Shown here one piece after another: positions 56,036 through 64,000 of a stretch of DNA of 64,000 bases. The stretch comes from Bordetella ansorpii. Its GTDB lineage: Bacteria; Pseudomonadota; Gammaproteobacteria; Burkholderiales; Burkholderiaceae_B. Location of the stretch: positions 525,917 to 589,916 of the forward strand of contig NZ_FKBS01000017.1 in NCBI RefSeq assembly GCF_900078315.1, in the 5' to 3' direction. Under the pieces are notes generated by a model that saw only the letters and a list, made by a program, of their open reading frames with translations, did no database searches and was not told the DNA's origin. Each line of letters starts with the position of its first letter. Position 1 is the first letter of the stretch. The position numbers were made by a program, and so were the translations under genes.

Positions 56036-58033
56036 ATGTCCAAAAATTTCCCATCCCCGCCGGCCGATCCCGTCAGCCGCGACGCGCATGCCGCGGCGCC
56101 GCTCAGCACCGCGCCGCCGGAACACGCTACCCCCCGCAGGATGCGCGCCGCGCTGCTCCTGCTGGCCGTGCTGGCGCTGGCGGCCTGGCTGGTGCACCGG
56201 GCCGGCGTCTGGGGAGCCGACCGCGCCGTCCAGGAGCTCGCCACGCACGCCCGCGCCGCCGCCCAGCTCAACACCGTGGCCCTGCGCAGCAGCCTGGACA
56301 AATTCCGCTCGGTGCCCTTCGTGCTGGCGCAGGACCCCGAGGTGCGCGCCACGCTGCTGGCGCCCGAGCCCGAGCGCATCCTGCAACTGGACCACAAGCT
56401 CACGGCGCTCAGCCGAGGCGTGGGCGCCTCCGCCATCTACCTGCTGGACATGACGGGCCTCGCCATCGCGGCCAGCAACTGGAACGAGCCGGCCACCTTC
56501 GTGGGCGTCGACTACCAGTTCCGGCCGTACTTCCGGCGCGCGGTCAGCGAAGGCGAGGCCGAGTACTTCGCCCTGGGCACCATCAGCCACGAACCCGGCC
56601 TGTACCTGTCGCGCCGCATCGCCAACAGCGCCGGCAAGCTGTTGGGCGTGATCGTGCTGAAGATGGACTTCACCATTCTCGAGCGCAACTGGGAGGCCCT
56701 GGAAGACGCCCTGTTCATCACCGACGGCAACGGCGTGGTGCTGATGGGCAACGTGCCCGACTGGCGTTTCCGTGCCACGGGGGCACTGCCCGAGGCCACG
56801 GCGCGGGCCATGCGGGCCGACCAGCAGTTCGGCGATGCGCGTTTCGAACCGCTGCCCGTGACGTTGCCTTCGGGTTCGCAGGATGCCGGCACGCTGGTCC
56901 GTGCGCGCGCAGCCCTGCGCAGGCAACCCGCGGGGGCACGGTTGCTGCATACCGCGTTTCCGGTAGTCAGTTCGGACCGTTGGACGCTGCACACGCTCTC
57001 CCCCGTACAGCCGGCCATCGACCGTGCGGCAGCCAACGCCCAACTGGCCACGCTGCTGGCACTGACGGCCTGCGGGCTGTCCGCCGGCCTGTACATCTAC
57101 CTGCGCACCCGCGCGCGGCGCCGCACGCATGCCCAGGCCGTCGTGCGCGCCGAGCTGGAACACCAGGTGCAGCAACGCACCGGCGAACTGCGGCGCGCCA
57201 ATACCGAGTTGCAGGCCCTGATCGACGAACGCCAGCATGCCGAGGCGCGCCTGCACCAGATGCAGGACGAGCTGGTGCAGGCCAACAAGCTGGCGCTGCT
57301 GGGCCAGGTGGCCGCGGGCGTCGCGCATGAGATCAACCAGCCTGCCGCGGCCATCCGGGCCTACGCCGACAACACGGCCGAGTTCGCCCGCCGCGGCCAG
57401 GACGCCGCGGTGCTGGAGAACCTGCAGACCATCGCCGCGCTGACCGAACGCATCGGGGGCATCACCGGCGAATTGCGCGCGTTCTCGCGCAAGGCCGCCG
57501 CCAGCGTGGCGCCCATCCCGCTGGACGACGCCCTCGAAGGCGCCCTGCTGCTGGTGGGGCCCCGCATCACGCGGCAACGCGTGCTGGTGACGCATCCCGG
57601 CCGCCAACCGCAACTGAAAGTGCTGGCGGATCGCATGCGCCTGGAACAGGTCTTCGTGAACCTGCTGCAAAATGCGATGGATGCGCTGCAGGACAGCGGC
57701 GATCCGCGCATCGACATCCTGATCGACGTGCACGGCCAGACGGGCGAGCCGCCGCGGGCATCCAACGGCCTGGCCGCCCAGCGCCGCGCCGGCGCGACGG
57801 ACCAGGTGCTCATCCACATCCGCGACAACGGCCCTGGCCTGGCCCCCGAACTGCGTGAGAAACTGTTCACCCCCTTCCAGACCACCAAGCCCGAAGGGCT
57901 GGGACTGGGCCTGATCATCTGCCGCGACATCCTCACCGAATTCGGCGGAGGCCTGCATGCCGCCGATGCCACGCCGCATGGCGCCATCTTCACCGTTACC
58001 CTGGCCGCCGCCCCGGCAGGCGAGCCCGCATGA
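56036..58033 (+). CDS. dctB: C4-dicarboxylate sensor histidine kinase DctB
   Basis: This membrane kinase has 665 residues from the ATG at 56036; a start 15 codons upstream is possible. A membrane span near residue 36-55 leads to a periplasmic sensor of about 250 residues with tandem PAS-like (dCACHE) features such as [36 protein letters not shown] second span ([20 protein letters not shown]) precedes a coiled coil. The phosphorylated His431 is in [18 protein letters not shown], and the ATPase has N, G1 and G2 boxes ([29 protein letters not shown]). It signals to DctD. Confidence 0.94.
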   Translation: MSKNFPSPPADPVSRDAHAAAPLSTAPPEHATPRRMRAALLLLAVLALAAWLVHRAGVWGADRAVQELATHARAAAQLNTVALRSSLDKFRSVPFVLAQDPEVRATLLAPEPERILQLDHKLTALSRGVGASAIYLLDMTGLAIAASNWNEPATFVGVDYQFRPYFRRAVSEGEAEYFALGTISHEPGLYLSRRIANSAGKLLGVIVLKMDFTILERNWEALEDALFITDGNGVVLMGNVPDWRFRATGALPEATARAMRADQQFGDARFEPLPVTLPSGSQDAGTLVRARAALRRQPAGARLLHTAFPVVSSDRWTLHTLSPVQPAIDRAAANAQLATLLALTACGLSAGLYIYLRTRARRRTHAQAVVRAELEHQVQQRTGELRRANTELQALIDERQHAEARLHQMQDELVQANKLALLGQVAAGVAHEINQPAAAIRAYADNTAEFARRGQDAAVLENLQTIAALTERIGGITGELRAFSRKAAASVAPIPLDDALEGALLLVGPRITRQRVLVTHPGRQPQLKVLADRMRLEQVFVNLLQNAMDALQDSGDPRIDILIDVHGQTGEPPRASNGLAAQRRAGATDQVLIHIRDNGPGLAPELREKLFTPFQTTKPEGLGLGLIICRDILTEFGGGLHAADATPHGAIFTVTLAAAPAGEPA

Positions 58034-58115
58034 CGGCCCGCCACGCCCCGTATCTCCCGGATGCGCCTCGGGCTCGTCCCGTCACGCGGTTCGCCGCCGC
58101 GATCGCCAAGCACGT

Positions 58116-59549
58116 ATGACCCCAGCACACACACCGCCTGCTTTCCTGGACATGCCCGCCGCCTGTCCCGTCACGCTGGTCGATGACGACGCCGACCTGC
58201 TGCGCGCCACCGCCCAGACCCTCATGCTGCATGGCTACGACGTGCACGCGCACGGCAACGCCGAAGCCGCGCTGGCACAGTTGGACAGCAGCTATGCCGG
58301 AGTGGTCGTCACCGACGTGCGCATGCCCGGCATGGACGGCCTGGCGTTCTTCCGGCACGTGCGCAGGCTGGACCCCGATATCCCCGTCATTCTCATCACC
58401 GGCCACGGCGACATTCCCATGGCCGTGCAGGCCATGCGCGACGGCGCCTACGACTTCCTGGCCAAGCCCTACCCGTCGGACATGCTGCTGGCCGCCATCG
58501 GCCGAGCGGCCGAGAAACGGCGGCTGCTGCTGGAGAACCGGCAACTGCGCCAGACGGCACGGGAAACCGATTTCGACGAACTGGCCTTCATCGGCGCCAC
58601 GCCGGCCATGCAACGCATCAAGGACACCCTGCGCCACGTTGCGGGCGCCGACGTGGACGTGCTGATCGAAGGCGAGACCGGCACCGGCAAGGAAGTCGTG
58701 GCCACCGTGCTGCACCGCCTGAGCGGACGGCGCGACCGGCCGCTGGTCGCCATCAACTGCGGCGCCCTGCCCGAAACCGTGATCGAAAGCGAACTCTTCG
58801 GCCACGAACCCGGCGCCTTCACCGGGGCGCAGAAAAAACGCATCGGCCGTATCGAGCACGCCGGCGGCGGCACCCTGTTCCTGGACGAGATCGAAAGCAT
58901 GCCGCCCGCCGTGCAGGTCAAGCTGCTGCGCGTGCTGGAAAGCCGCCAGGTCGCGCCGCTGGGCACCAACGAGGTTCGCGACGTGGACCTGCGCGTGGTG
59001 GCCGCCGCCAAGGTCGACCTGGGCGATCCGGCCATGCGCGCGCAATTCCAGTTCCGCGACGACCTGTATTACCGGCTGAACGTCGTCACCGTGCACCTGC
59101 CGCCGCTGCGCGAACGGCGCGAGGACATCCCCCTGCTGTTCGCGCACTACGTGGGACTGGCCGCCCGGCGTTTCCGGCGCGACGTACCCGCGCTGTCCGG
59201 CGCGGTACGCAACCATCTGATGCACGACGACTGGCCCGGCAATATCCGCGAACTCGCCCATTACGCCGAGCGCTTCGTGCTGGGCGTTTTACCTCCCGCC
59301 GCGAATGCCGATGCCGACACACCCTCGGGCGAACCCCCGACGCTGCACCAGCGCGTCGAGCGCCACGAAGCCCACCTGATCCGCCAGGCCCTGGCCGAGA
59401 ACGGCGGCGATGTGCGCGCCACGCTGCATGCGCTGGGCCTGCCCCGCAAGACGTTCTACGACAAGCTGCGCAAGCACGGCATCGACCGGCAATCGTATGC
59501 CGCCGGTTCGCCAGGGCGCGACGACCCGGAGGCCCTGCGCAATTCGTGA
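58116..59549 (+). CDS. dctD: Sigma-54-dependent response regulator DctD
   Basis: This activator of 477 residues has three domains. The receiver (residues about 18-135) has phospho-acceptor Asp67 in [12 protein letters not shown]. The AAA+ domain has Walker A GETGTGKE at 186-193, the sigma-54 contact loop GAFTGA at 233-238, and [18 protein letters not shown]. The C-terminal Fis-type helix-turn-helix includes [27 protein letters not shown]. The ATG at 58116 is chosen because homology begins after it; a longer frame overlaps dctB. It would bind the palindromes upstream of dctA. Confidence 0.95.
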   Translation: MTPAHTPPAFLDMPAACPVTLVDDDADLLRATAQTLMLHGYDVHAHGNAEAALAQLDSSYAGVVVTDVRMPGMDGLAFFRHVRRLDPDIPVILITGHGDIPMAVQAMRDGAYDFLAKPYPSDMLLAAIGRAAEKRRLLLENRQLRQTARETDFDELAFIGATPAMQRIKDTLRHVAGADVDVLIEGETGTGKEVVATVLHRLSGRRDRPLVAINCGALPETVIESELFGHEPGAFTGAQKKRIGRIEHAGGGTLFLDEIESMPPAVQVKLLRVLESRQVAPLGTNEVRDVDLRVVAAAKVDLGDPAMRAQFQFRDDLYYRLNVVTVHLPPLRERREDIPLLFAHYVGLAARRFRRDVPALSGAVRNHLMHDDWPGNIRELAHYAERFVLGVLPPAANADADTPSGEPPTLHQRVERHEAHLIRQALAENGGDVRATLHALGLPRKTFYDKLRKHGIDRQSYAAGSPGRDDPEALRNS

Positions 59550-59908
59550 CGCTGCCATGCCGAGCATGGCGGCCGCCGGCCTGCGGCGCCGTCTGGCACC
59601 CCCGTACTTTCACTAATACGGGCGGGCGGCGGGTCATCCGGCGGGCGTCGCGGCAAGGCCATGCCCTGGGGGTTTCATTCGAGCGCCACCGAGCCGCAAG
59701 CCAATGATCCATAAAAGAATTTTCGAGCAGGCAGGACATTCCGGGATCCCGCCGTCTAGCGGGCACAGCCCATTCGTATAATCCAGACAAATGCCGAGAA
59801 TAAATAATTAGAATTTTTCTTATGGATCGGAGCAGACGTATAAAAGTGGCCGGCCACCCTGCAATCCCGCCGGCCGAACCACACCGCACTGCATCGAGAG
59901 AGAAAGAA
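59550..59908. other. 359 bp intergenic region with an AT-rich promoter
   Basis: It holds the 3' end of dctBD and the promoter of the following MFS gene. A perfect TATAAT lies at 59777-59782 with a poor -35. CCCGC/GCGGG inverted repeats flank the -35 area (about 59748-59763). The stretch to 59822 is AT-rich against a GC-rich background. I see no gene. Confidence 0.5.
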
Positions 59909-61243
59909 ATGAAGGGGAATCCCACCACGGCGACGCACCAGCCCGTCCGCGCCTCCGTCGCCGCATTCGTCGGCACCATGATCGAGTGGTACGACTTCTA
60001 CATCTACGCCACCGCCGCCGCGCTGGTGTTCGGCAAGCTGTTCTTCCCCTCGGCCGACGGCTTCTACGGCACGCTGGCCGCCTTCGGCACCTTCGCCGTC
60101 GGCTTCTTTGCACGTCCCTTCGGCGGCGCCGTGTTCGGCCATATCGGCGACCGCATCGGCCGCAAGAAGTCGCTGATCATCACACTGCTGATGATGGGCA
60201 CGGTCACCGTGCTGATCGGCCTGTTGCCCACCTATGCCTCCATCGGTATCTGGGCGCCGATCCTGCTGGTGCTGCTGCGCCTGGTGCAGGGCATCGCCGT
60301 GGGCGGCGAATGGGGAGGCGCCGTGCTGATGGCCGGCGAACACTCGCCCGACAAGAGCAAGCGCACCTTCTTCGCCTCGTTCGCGCAGTTGGGCAGCCCG
60401 GCCGGCCTGATCCTGTCGATGCTGATGTTCAAGCTGGTCACCTCGCTGGACGACGCCGAGTTCATGAGCTGGGGCTGGCGCGTGCCGTTCCTGTTCAGCG
60501 CCGTGCTGCTGATCGTGGGCTTCGCCATCCGCATGAGCGTGCAGGAATCGCCCGACTTCCTGGCCGAGCAGGAAGCCCGCGCCCAGCGCGCCGCCGCGAA
60601 GGAAGAAGAGAAGGTGCCGCTGTTCGAAGTGCTGCGCGGCGCACCCCGCCTGCTGGTGCTGGCCGTCGGCGCCAACGTGCTGGGCATCGCCGGCTTCTAC
60701 TTCACCAATACCTTCATGCTGGCCTACACCACGCAGTACGTGGGCCTGACCCGCGCCGTCATTCTCGACTGCCTGCTGCTGGTCTCGGTGATGCAGTTCT
60801 TCATCACGCCGCTGTCCGCGTACATCGCCTCGCGCATCGGCAACCGCCGTTTCCTGCTGATCACGTCGTTCATTTCCTTGTTCACACCCTACGCCATGTT
60901 CAACCTGGTCGACCAGGGCACCCTGCTGTCCCTGACGCTGGGCGTCGGCGTGGCCGTGATGTTCATGGGCGCCTACTACGCCGTCATCGCCGGGTACGTC
61001 AGCGACAGCTTCCCCACCCGCATCCGCTACACCGGCATCTCCATGGCCTATCAGCTGTCCGGCGCCATCTTCGGCGGCCTGACCCCGATGCTGGGCACCA
61101 TTCTTGCCCAGAAGTTCGCGGGCCAATGGTGGCCGCTGGCCCTGCTGTTCAGCGTCATCGCCCTGCTGTCGATGCTGTCGGTCGCCTTCCTGACCGATCC
61201 CAAGGCCGGCACGCAACCTGCAAACTCCACGGTACGAGCATGA
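59909..61243 (+). CDS. MFS transporter, metabolite:H+ symporter (MHS/ProP-ShiA) family
   Basis: This 12-span carrier of 444 residues has the MHS start VAAFVGTMIEWYDFYIYATAAALVFGKLFFP, a motif A in FGHIGDRIGRKKSLIITLLMMG, and RLVQGIAVGGEWGGAVLM. Relatives import osmolytes, dicarboxylates or aromatic acids. The ATG at 59909 (MKGNPTTATHQ) is preferred to an ATG at 59822 as homology starts there. Its stop overlaps the start of the HDAC-like gene (ATGA), so it probably brings in that enzyme's substrate. Confidence 0.92.
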   Translation: MKGNPTTATHQPVRASVAAFVGTMIEWYDFYIYATAAALVFGKLFFPSADGFYGTLAAFGTFAVGFFARPFGGAVFGHIGDRIGRKKSLIITLLMMGTVTVLIGLLPTYASIGIWAPILLVLLRLVQGIAVGGEWGGAVLMAGEHSPDKSKRTFFASFAQLGSPAGLILSMLMFKLVTSLDDAEFMSWGWRVPFLFSAVLLIVGFAIRMSVQESPDFLAEQEARAQRAAAKEEEKVPLFEVLRGAPRLLVLAVGANVLGIAGFYFTNTFMLAYTTQYVGLTRAVILDCLLLVSVMQFFITPLSAYIASRIGNRRFLLITSFISLFTPYAMFNLVDQGTLLSLTLGVGVAVMFMGAYYAVIAGYVSDSFPTRIRYTGISMAYQLSGAIFGGLTPMLGTILAQKFAGQWWPLALLFSVIALLSMLSVAFLTDPKAGTQPANSTVRA

Positions 61244-62259
61244 AGACTTTCTACCATCCCGATCAGAAGCTGCATCACCCGCAAACCTACTTCTCGCGCG
61301 GCAAGATGCGCACACCGCAGGAAGTGCCGTCCCGCCTGGACGCGCTGGTCGAGGGCGTGCGCAAGCTGAAGTTCGACGTGATCCAGCCGGCCGACGCGGG
61401 TGCCGCCGCCATCGGCGCCGTGCATGCCCTGGACTACCTGCGCTTCTTGCAGGACGCCCATCCGCGCTGGAAACAGCTGCCCGATGACTGGGGCGACGAA
61501 GTCGTCTCCAACGTGTTCGTGCGCGAGCCCAACGCCCTGCGTGGCGTGCTGGCCCAGGCCGCGCGCTACCTGGCCGACGGCAGTTGCCCGGTCGGTCCCG
61601 ACACGTGGCGCTCGGCCTATTGGGCCGCGCAGTGCGCCATCAGTGGCGCGCAGGCCCTGCTGGATGGCGACCGCCAGGCGTATGCCCTGTGCCGACCGCC
61701 GGGCCACCATGCCCGCCGCGACGCCGCGGGCGGCTTCTGCTACCTGAACAACGCCGCCATCGCCGCGCAGATGCTGACGGCGAAGTACAAGCGCGTGGCC
61801 ATCCTGGACACCGACATGCACCATGGCCAGGGCATCCAGGAAATCTTCTACGAGCGCCGCGACGTGCTGTACGTCTCCATCCACGGAGACCCGGAGAACT
61901 TCTATCCCGTGGTGGCGGGTTTCGAGGACGAGCGCGGCGCCGGGGACGGCTACGGCTACAACCTCAACCTGCCGATGCCGCACGGCTCGCCGGAACCGGT
62001 GTTCTTCGACCGCCTGGACCAGGCGCGCCGCGCCATCGAGCTGTTCCAGCCCGACGCCCTGGTGCTGTCGCTGGGCTTCGACGTCTTCGAGAAAGATCCT
62101 CAGGCCATGGTGGCCGTCAGCGCCAACGGCTTCGAACGCCTGGGCCGCGCGATCGGCCAGTTCAGCGTACCGACCGTCGTCGTGCAGGAGGGCGGCTACT
62201 ATATCGAGGGCCTGGAAGACAACGCCGAGCGATTCTTCAACGGACTGGCCAGCGTGTAA
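61240..62259 (+). CDS. Histone-deacetylase-like amidohydrolase (acetylpolyamine-type)
   Basis: This zinc amidohydrolase of 339 residues has the active-site block RPPGHHARRDAAGGFCYLN. DTDMHHGQGIQEIFY holds Asp and His ligands, LSLGFDVFEKDP the third Asp, and QEGGYYIEG the catalytic Tyr. It starts FYHPDQKLHHPQTYFSRGKM, typical of acetylpolyamine amidohydrolases. It is a paralogue of the enzyme at 41197, but is linked to an MFS carrier instead of an ABC importer. Its ATG overlaps the MFS stop, and a terminator follows. Confidence 0.93.
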   Translation: MKTFYHPDQKLHHPQTYFSRGKMRTPQEVPSRLDALVEGVRKLKFDVIQPADAGAAAIGAVHALDYLRFLQDAHPRWKQLPDDWGDEVVSNVFVREPNALRGVLAQAARYLADGSCPVGPDTWRSAYWAAQCAISGAQALLDGDRQAYALCRPPGHHARRDAAGGFCYLNNAAIAAQMLTAKYKRVAILDTDMHHGQGIQEIFYERRDVLYVSIHGDPENFYPVVAGFEDERGAGDGYGYNLNLPMPHGSPEPVFFDRLDQARRAIELFQPDALVLSLGFDVFEKDPQAMVAVSANGFERLGRAIGQFSVPTVVVQEGGYYIEGLEDNAERFFNGLASV

Positions 62260-62290
62260 GGCCGGCCGGCTCGCCCAGGTTGACCGGAAA

Positions 62291-62312
62291 GGCGGCCCAG
62301 GCCGCCTTTTTT
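62291..62312 (+). terminator. Rho-independent terminator after the MFS/HDAC-like operon
   Basis: GGCGGC-CCAG-GCCGCC is followed by TTTTTT, 31 bp after the stop. It ends the two-gene transcript before the LysR gene. Confidence 0.87.
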
Positions 62313-62486
62313 GCGAGCGTACGTGGGGCGTGTCGGCTGCGCTTGCGCGATCTGCGCCGGGTCGTATTAAGTAAGCCTTCGGGAATCCTTCGCGTACGAT
62401 GCCAGCTTCCCGGCCGGCTATCTGGACGCATCGCTTCCCACCTGCCGCCCTGCCCCACCGGCCACCTCTTTGCCGATCCGCCTGAT

Positions 62487-63458
62487 ATGCCCAACGCTGC
62501 CGCGCCCATCAAGACCGTTTCGCCCCTGGCGCCCGAGCGCCTGGACTGGAACCTGCTGCGCACGTTCATGTTCGTGGTGCAGGAACGCGGCATCAGCCGC
62601 GCCGCCACCGCGCTGCACCTGAGCCAACCGGCCGTCAGCCAGGCGCTGAAGCGGCTGGAAGACGCCGTGGGCGGCACGCTGCTGTATCGGCGTCATGGAG
62701 AGTTCAGGCTGACGGGCCTGGGCGAAGCGCTCTATGGCATCGCGCGCGATATGTACGGGATGGTGGCGCGCATCGACGAGGCCGCCGCGCAGGACGAAGG
62801 CGAGATCGCCGGTACGTTGCGCCTCATGCTGATGAGCAAGATCCAGAGCGCGGCCTACGACGAATTCCTCATGCAGTTCCACCGCCGCTATCCGAAGATC
62901 GAGTTCTATGTCGATGTCATGCAGAGCGCCTTCATCCTCGATGCGCTCAGCAAGCGGATTCCTGCCCTGGGCATCTGCCTGTGTCGCAAGGCCATCGACA
63001 GCCTGGAGCGGCGCATTTTCATGCGCCATCGCTACGTGATGGTGTGCGGGCGCAACCACCCGCTTTTTTCGCGCCGGAACATTCAGGTCGAAGACCTGCT
63101 CGACCAGAACTTCGTCAGCTTCGCCAGCGACCAACTGGGCGACACCCTGTCCCCGCTGACGATCTTCCGCGATCAGCAAGGCTTCACCGGCCGCATCGTG
63201 GGCACGTCGCCTTATGTGGAAGAGATCCGGCGCATGGTCATCGCCGGGATGGGGCTAAGCTGCCTGCCCGAACACATGATCCGGCAGGACATGCTGGCGG
63301 GCGATCTGAAGCGTGTGCTGCCCGATGACGTCATGGCGGAAATCGATGTGTTCCTGACTTGGCACAAACAGCGCAAGCTGTCGCTGGCGGAACAGACGTT
63401 TCTCAGCGCATTCGAACGCTTCCTGGAAAGAACGCCGATCGAGATGCGGGCGGGTTGA
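62487..63458 (+). CDS. LysR family transcriptional regulator (paralogue of the regulator at 34.2 kb)
   Basis: This 323-residue regulator has the helix-turn-helix LDWNLLRTFMFVVQERGISRAATALHLSQPAVSQALKRLE. Its effector domain, NHPLFSRRNIQVEDLLDQNFVSFASDQLGD and MGLSCLPEHMIRQDM, matches the regulator at 34249-35280 throughout. It lies downstream of, and on the same strand as, the MFS/HDAC-like operon with its own transcript, and probably controls that operon in trans or through the region near 59780. Confidence 0.88.
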   Translation: MPNAAAPIKTVSPLAPERLDWNLLRTFMFVVQERGISRAATALHLSQPAVSQALKRLEDAVGGTLLYRRHGEFRLTGLGEALYGIARDMYGMVARIDEAAAQDEGEIAGTLRLMLMSKIQSAAYDEFLMQFHRRYPKIEFYVDVMQSAFILDALSKRIPALGICLCRKAIDSLERRIFMRHRYVMVCGRNHPLFSRRNIQVEDLLDQNFVSFASDQLGDTLSPLTIFRDQQGFTGRIVGTSPYVEEIRRMVIAGMGLSCLPEHMIRQDMLAGDLKRVLPDDVMAEIDVFLTWHKQRKLSLAEQTFLSAFERFLERTPIEMRAG

Positions 63459-63503
63459 AGGCCCCACCCTTGTCAGGCGGATTGCCTCGGGCCCGGACTG
63501 TCT

Positions 63504-63911
63504 TCAAGCCAGCGACAGAATCTGGCCGACCTCTGCGTGTGCGCAGCGGACCGCGCCACCCACACCCCAGTCCGACACGATTTCGACGGCGATCAAGGTG
63601 CCGCCCGATTGGCTGAAGTCGATCAGGTCGAGAATGTTCTGTTCATTGAAATCGTACAAGGCCAGGTGCTCGATATCGTGCATCACCAGCTCGATCAGCG
63701 CACTGTGGCTGCCCTGGCCGGATGCCGCGGCGATTTCCTCGCCATGGTTGGCCCGCACGTGCACGAAGAGATTGGCGGTCGTCGAGGGCGCCTGCCCCGG
63801 CAGTGCCCGCGCCACGGAGAAAGAAACGACCTCCGCGCCATGAAAGGACGGCCAGCACCCGAGCATTTCAATCACGCGTTCCGCTCCGGGGATCAATGCC
63901 TTGATGTCCAT
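63504..63911 (-). CDS. Imm50-like immunity protein
   Basis: This 135-residue cytosolic protein starts MDIKALIPGAERVIEMLGCWPSFHGAEVVSFSV, which resembles the Imm50 pattern (WPSFHDAEV...). A central HALIELVMHD-like stretch and LALYDFNEQNILDLIDF follow. Imm50 proteins neutralise secreted polymorphic toxins, usually encoded next door upstream. That neighbour lies outside the window, so whether a toxin is present cannot be told. The ATG at 63911 is preferred over one 15 codons upstream as homology begins there. Confidence 0.7.
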   Translation of the reverse strand: MDIKALIPGAERVIEMLGCWPSFHGAEVVSFSVARALPGQAPSTTANLFVHVRANHGEEIAAASGQGSHSALIELVMHDIEHLALYDFNEQNILDLIDFSQSGGTLIAVEIVSDWGVGGAVRCAHAEVGQILSLA

Positions 63912-63959
63912 GATTCGATTACCTCGTAGTGGTGTCGGCCTTTTTCGAGCGTCCAAAGC

Positions 63960-63992
63960 AAAACCCCGCAGACGTTGTGTCTACGGGGTTTT
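63960..63992. terminator. Bidirectional terminator at the window end
   Basis: AAAACCCCGCAGAC (63960-63973) pairs with GTCTACGGGGTTTT (63979-63992) with one mismatch and a 5 nt loop, with A and T runs on both sides. It probably ends a gene beyond the window and insulates the Imm50-like gene. Confidence 0.8.
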
Positions 63993-64000
63993 GGGGATAA

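Noticed and set aside
57957..58115. An N-terminal extension of DctD overlapping the end of dctB.
   Set aside because: The receiver domain begins after the ATG at 58116, and the extra 53 residues are an out-of-frame reading of the dctB 3' end.
1..64000. tRNA or rRNA genes, CRISPR arrays, phage or insertion-sequence genes.
   Set aside because: No transposase, integrase or phage structural protein, no regularly spaced direct repeats and no recognisable tRNA cloverleaf were seen on either strand by eye.

Overview
The window is about 64 kb of GC-rich chromosomal DNA that reads as a beta-proteobacterium of the Alcaligenaceae, most likely Achromobacter or a close Bordetella relative. The basis is the gene order rpsF-priB-rpsR-rplI-dnaB, a solitary TctC/Bug-type periplasmic receptor beside an IclR regulator, xseB-ispA-dxs, hemF-nadD-rsfS-rlmH-maf, and many LysR-controlled catabolic loci. 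The genus is an inference. I see no tRNA, rRNA, CRISPR array, phage or insertion sequence, so this looks like a stable chromosomal segment.

Layout. 1-9.0 kb: the end of a sodium/bile-acid-type symporter gene, the replication and ribosomal-protein operon (minus strand), GTP cyclohydrolase FolE2, and isoprenoid genes. 9-14.3 kb: an IclR/Bug receptor pair, an acyltransferase-3 membrane protein, a Rieske oxygenase and a VOC-fold protein. 14.6-22.2 kb: a phosphonate locus with an aminoethylphosphonate-type ABC importer, PhnX and a FAD oxidoreductase on the minus strand, diverging from a LysR regulator and a PhnZ-like HD oxygenase. 22.3-28.3 kb: rhodanese, three EamA-type DMT transporters, HtpX and a quinone oxidoreductase. 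28.4-33.3 kb: a MarR-controlled tripartite EmrAB-type efflux operon. 33.4-47 kb: a class II aldolase, a LysR regulator, a peptide-type ABC importer, cupin, an HDAC-like amidohydrolase, an M20 amidohydrolase, a DMT transporter, GhrA and a class III aminotransferase. 47-54.2 kb: a HerA/YjgR-like ATPase, YebC, PurD, HemF, NadD, RsfS, RlmH and Maf. 54.4-59.5 kb: the dctA transporter divergent from dctB-dctD. 59.9-63.9 kb: an MFS transporter, a second HDAC-like amidohydrolase, a second LysR of the same subfamily, and an Imm50-like protein.

The most unusual content is a family of four dispersed, structured intergenic elements (850-978, 1124-1257, 13614-13745, 14407-14540). Each is a 31-34 bp near-perfect inverted repeat around a conserved 66-68 bp core that holds two small hairpins. 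The outer arms differ completely between copies yet remain self-complementary, and one inner hairpin shows compensatory changes. All four lie downstream of a gene and in the same orientation relative to it. I do not recognise this as a named element.

Regulation can be read at several loci: a consensus sigma-54 promoter with two upstream palindromes for dctA, matching a DctD that carries the GAFTGA motif; an 18 bp palindrome before the efflux operon with a degenerate copy before marR; and GGAAT/ATTCC half-sites between the IclR gene and the Bug gene. The two LysR/HDAC-like modules (34-42 kb and 61-63 kb) are clear paralogues joined to different transporters, which suggests uptake and deacylation of two related amide substrates.
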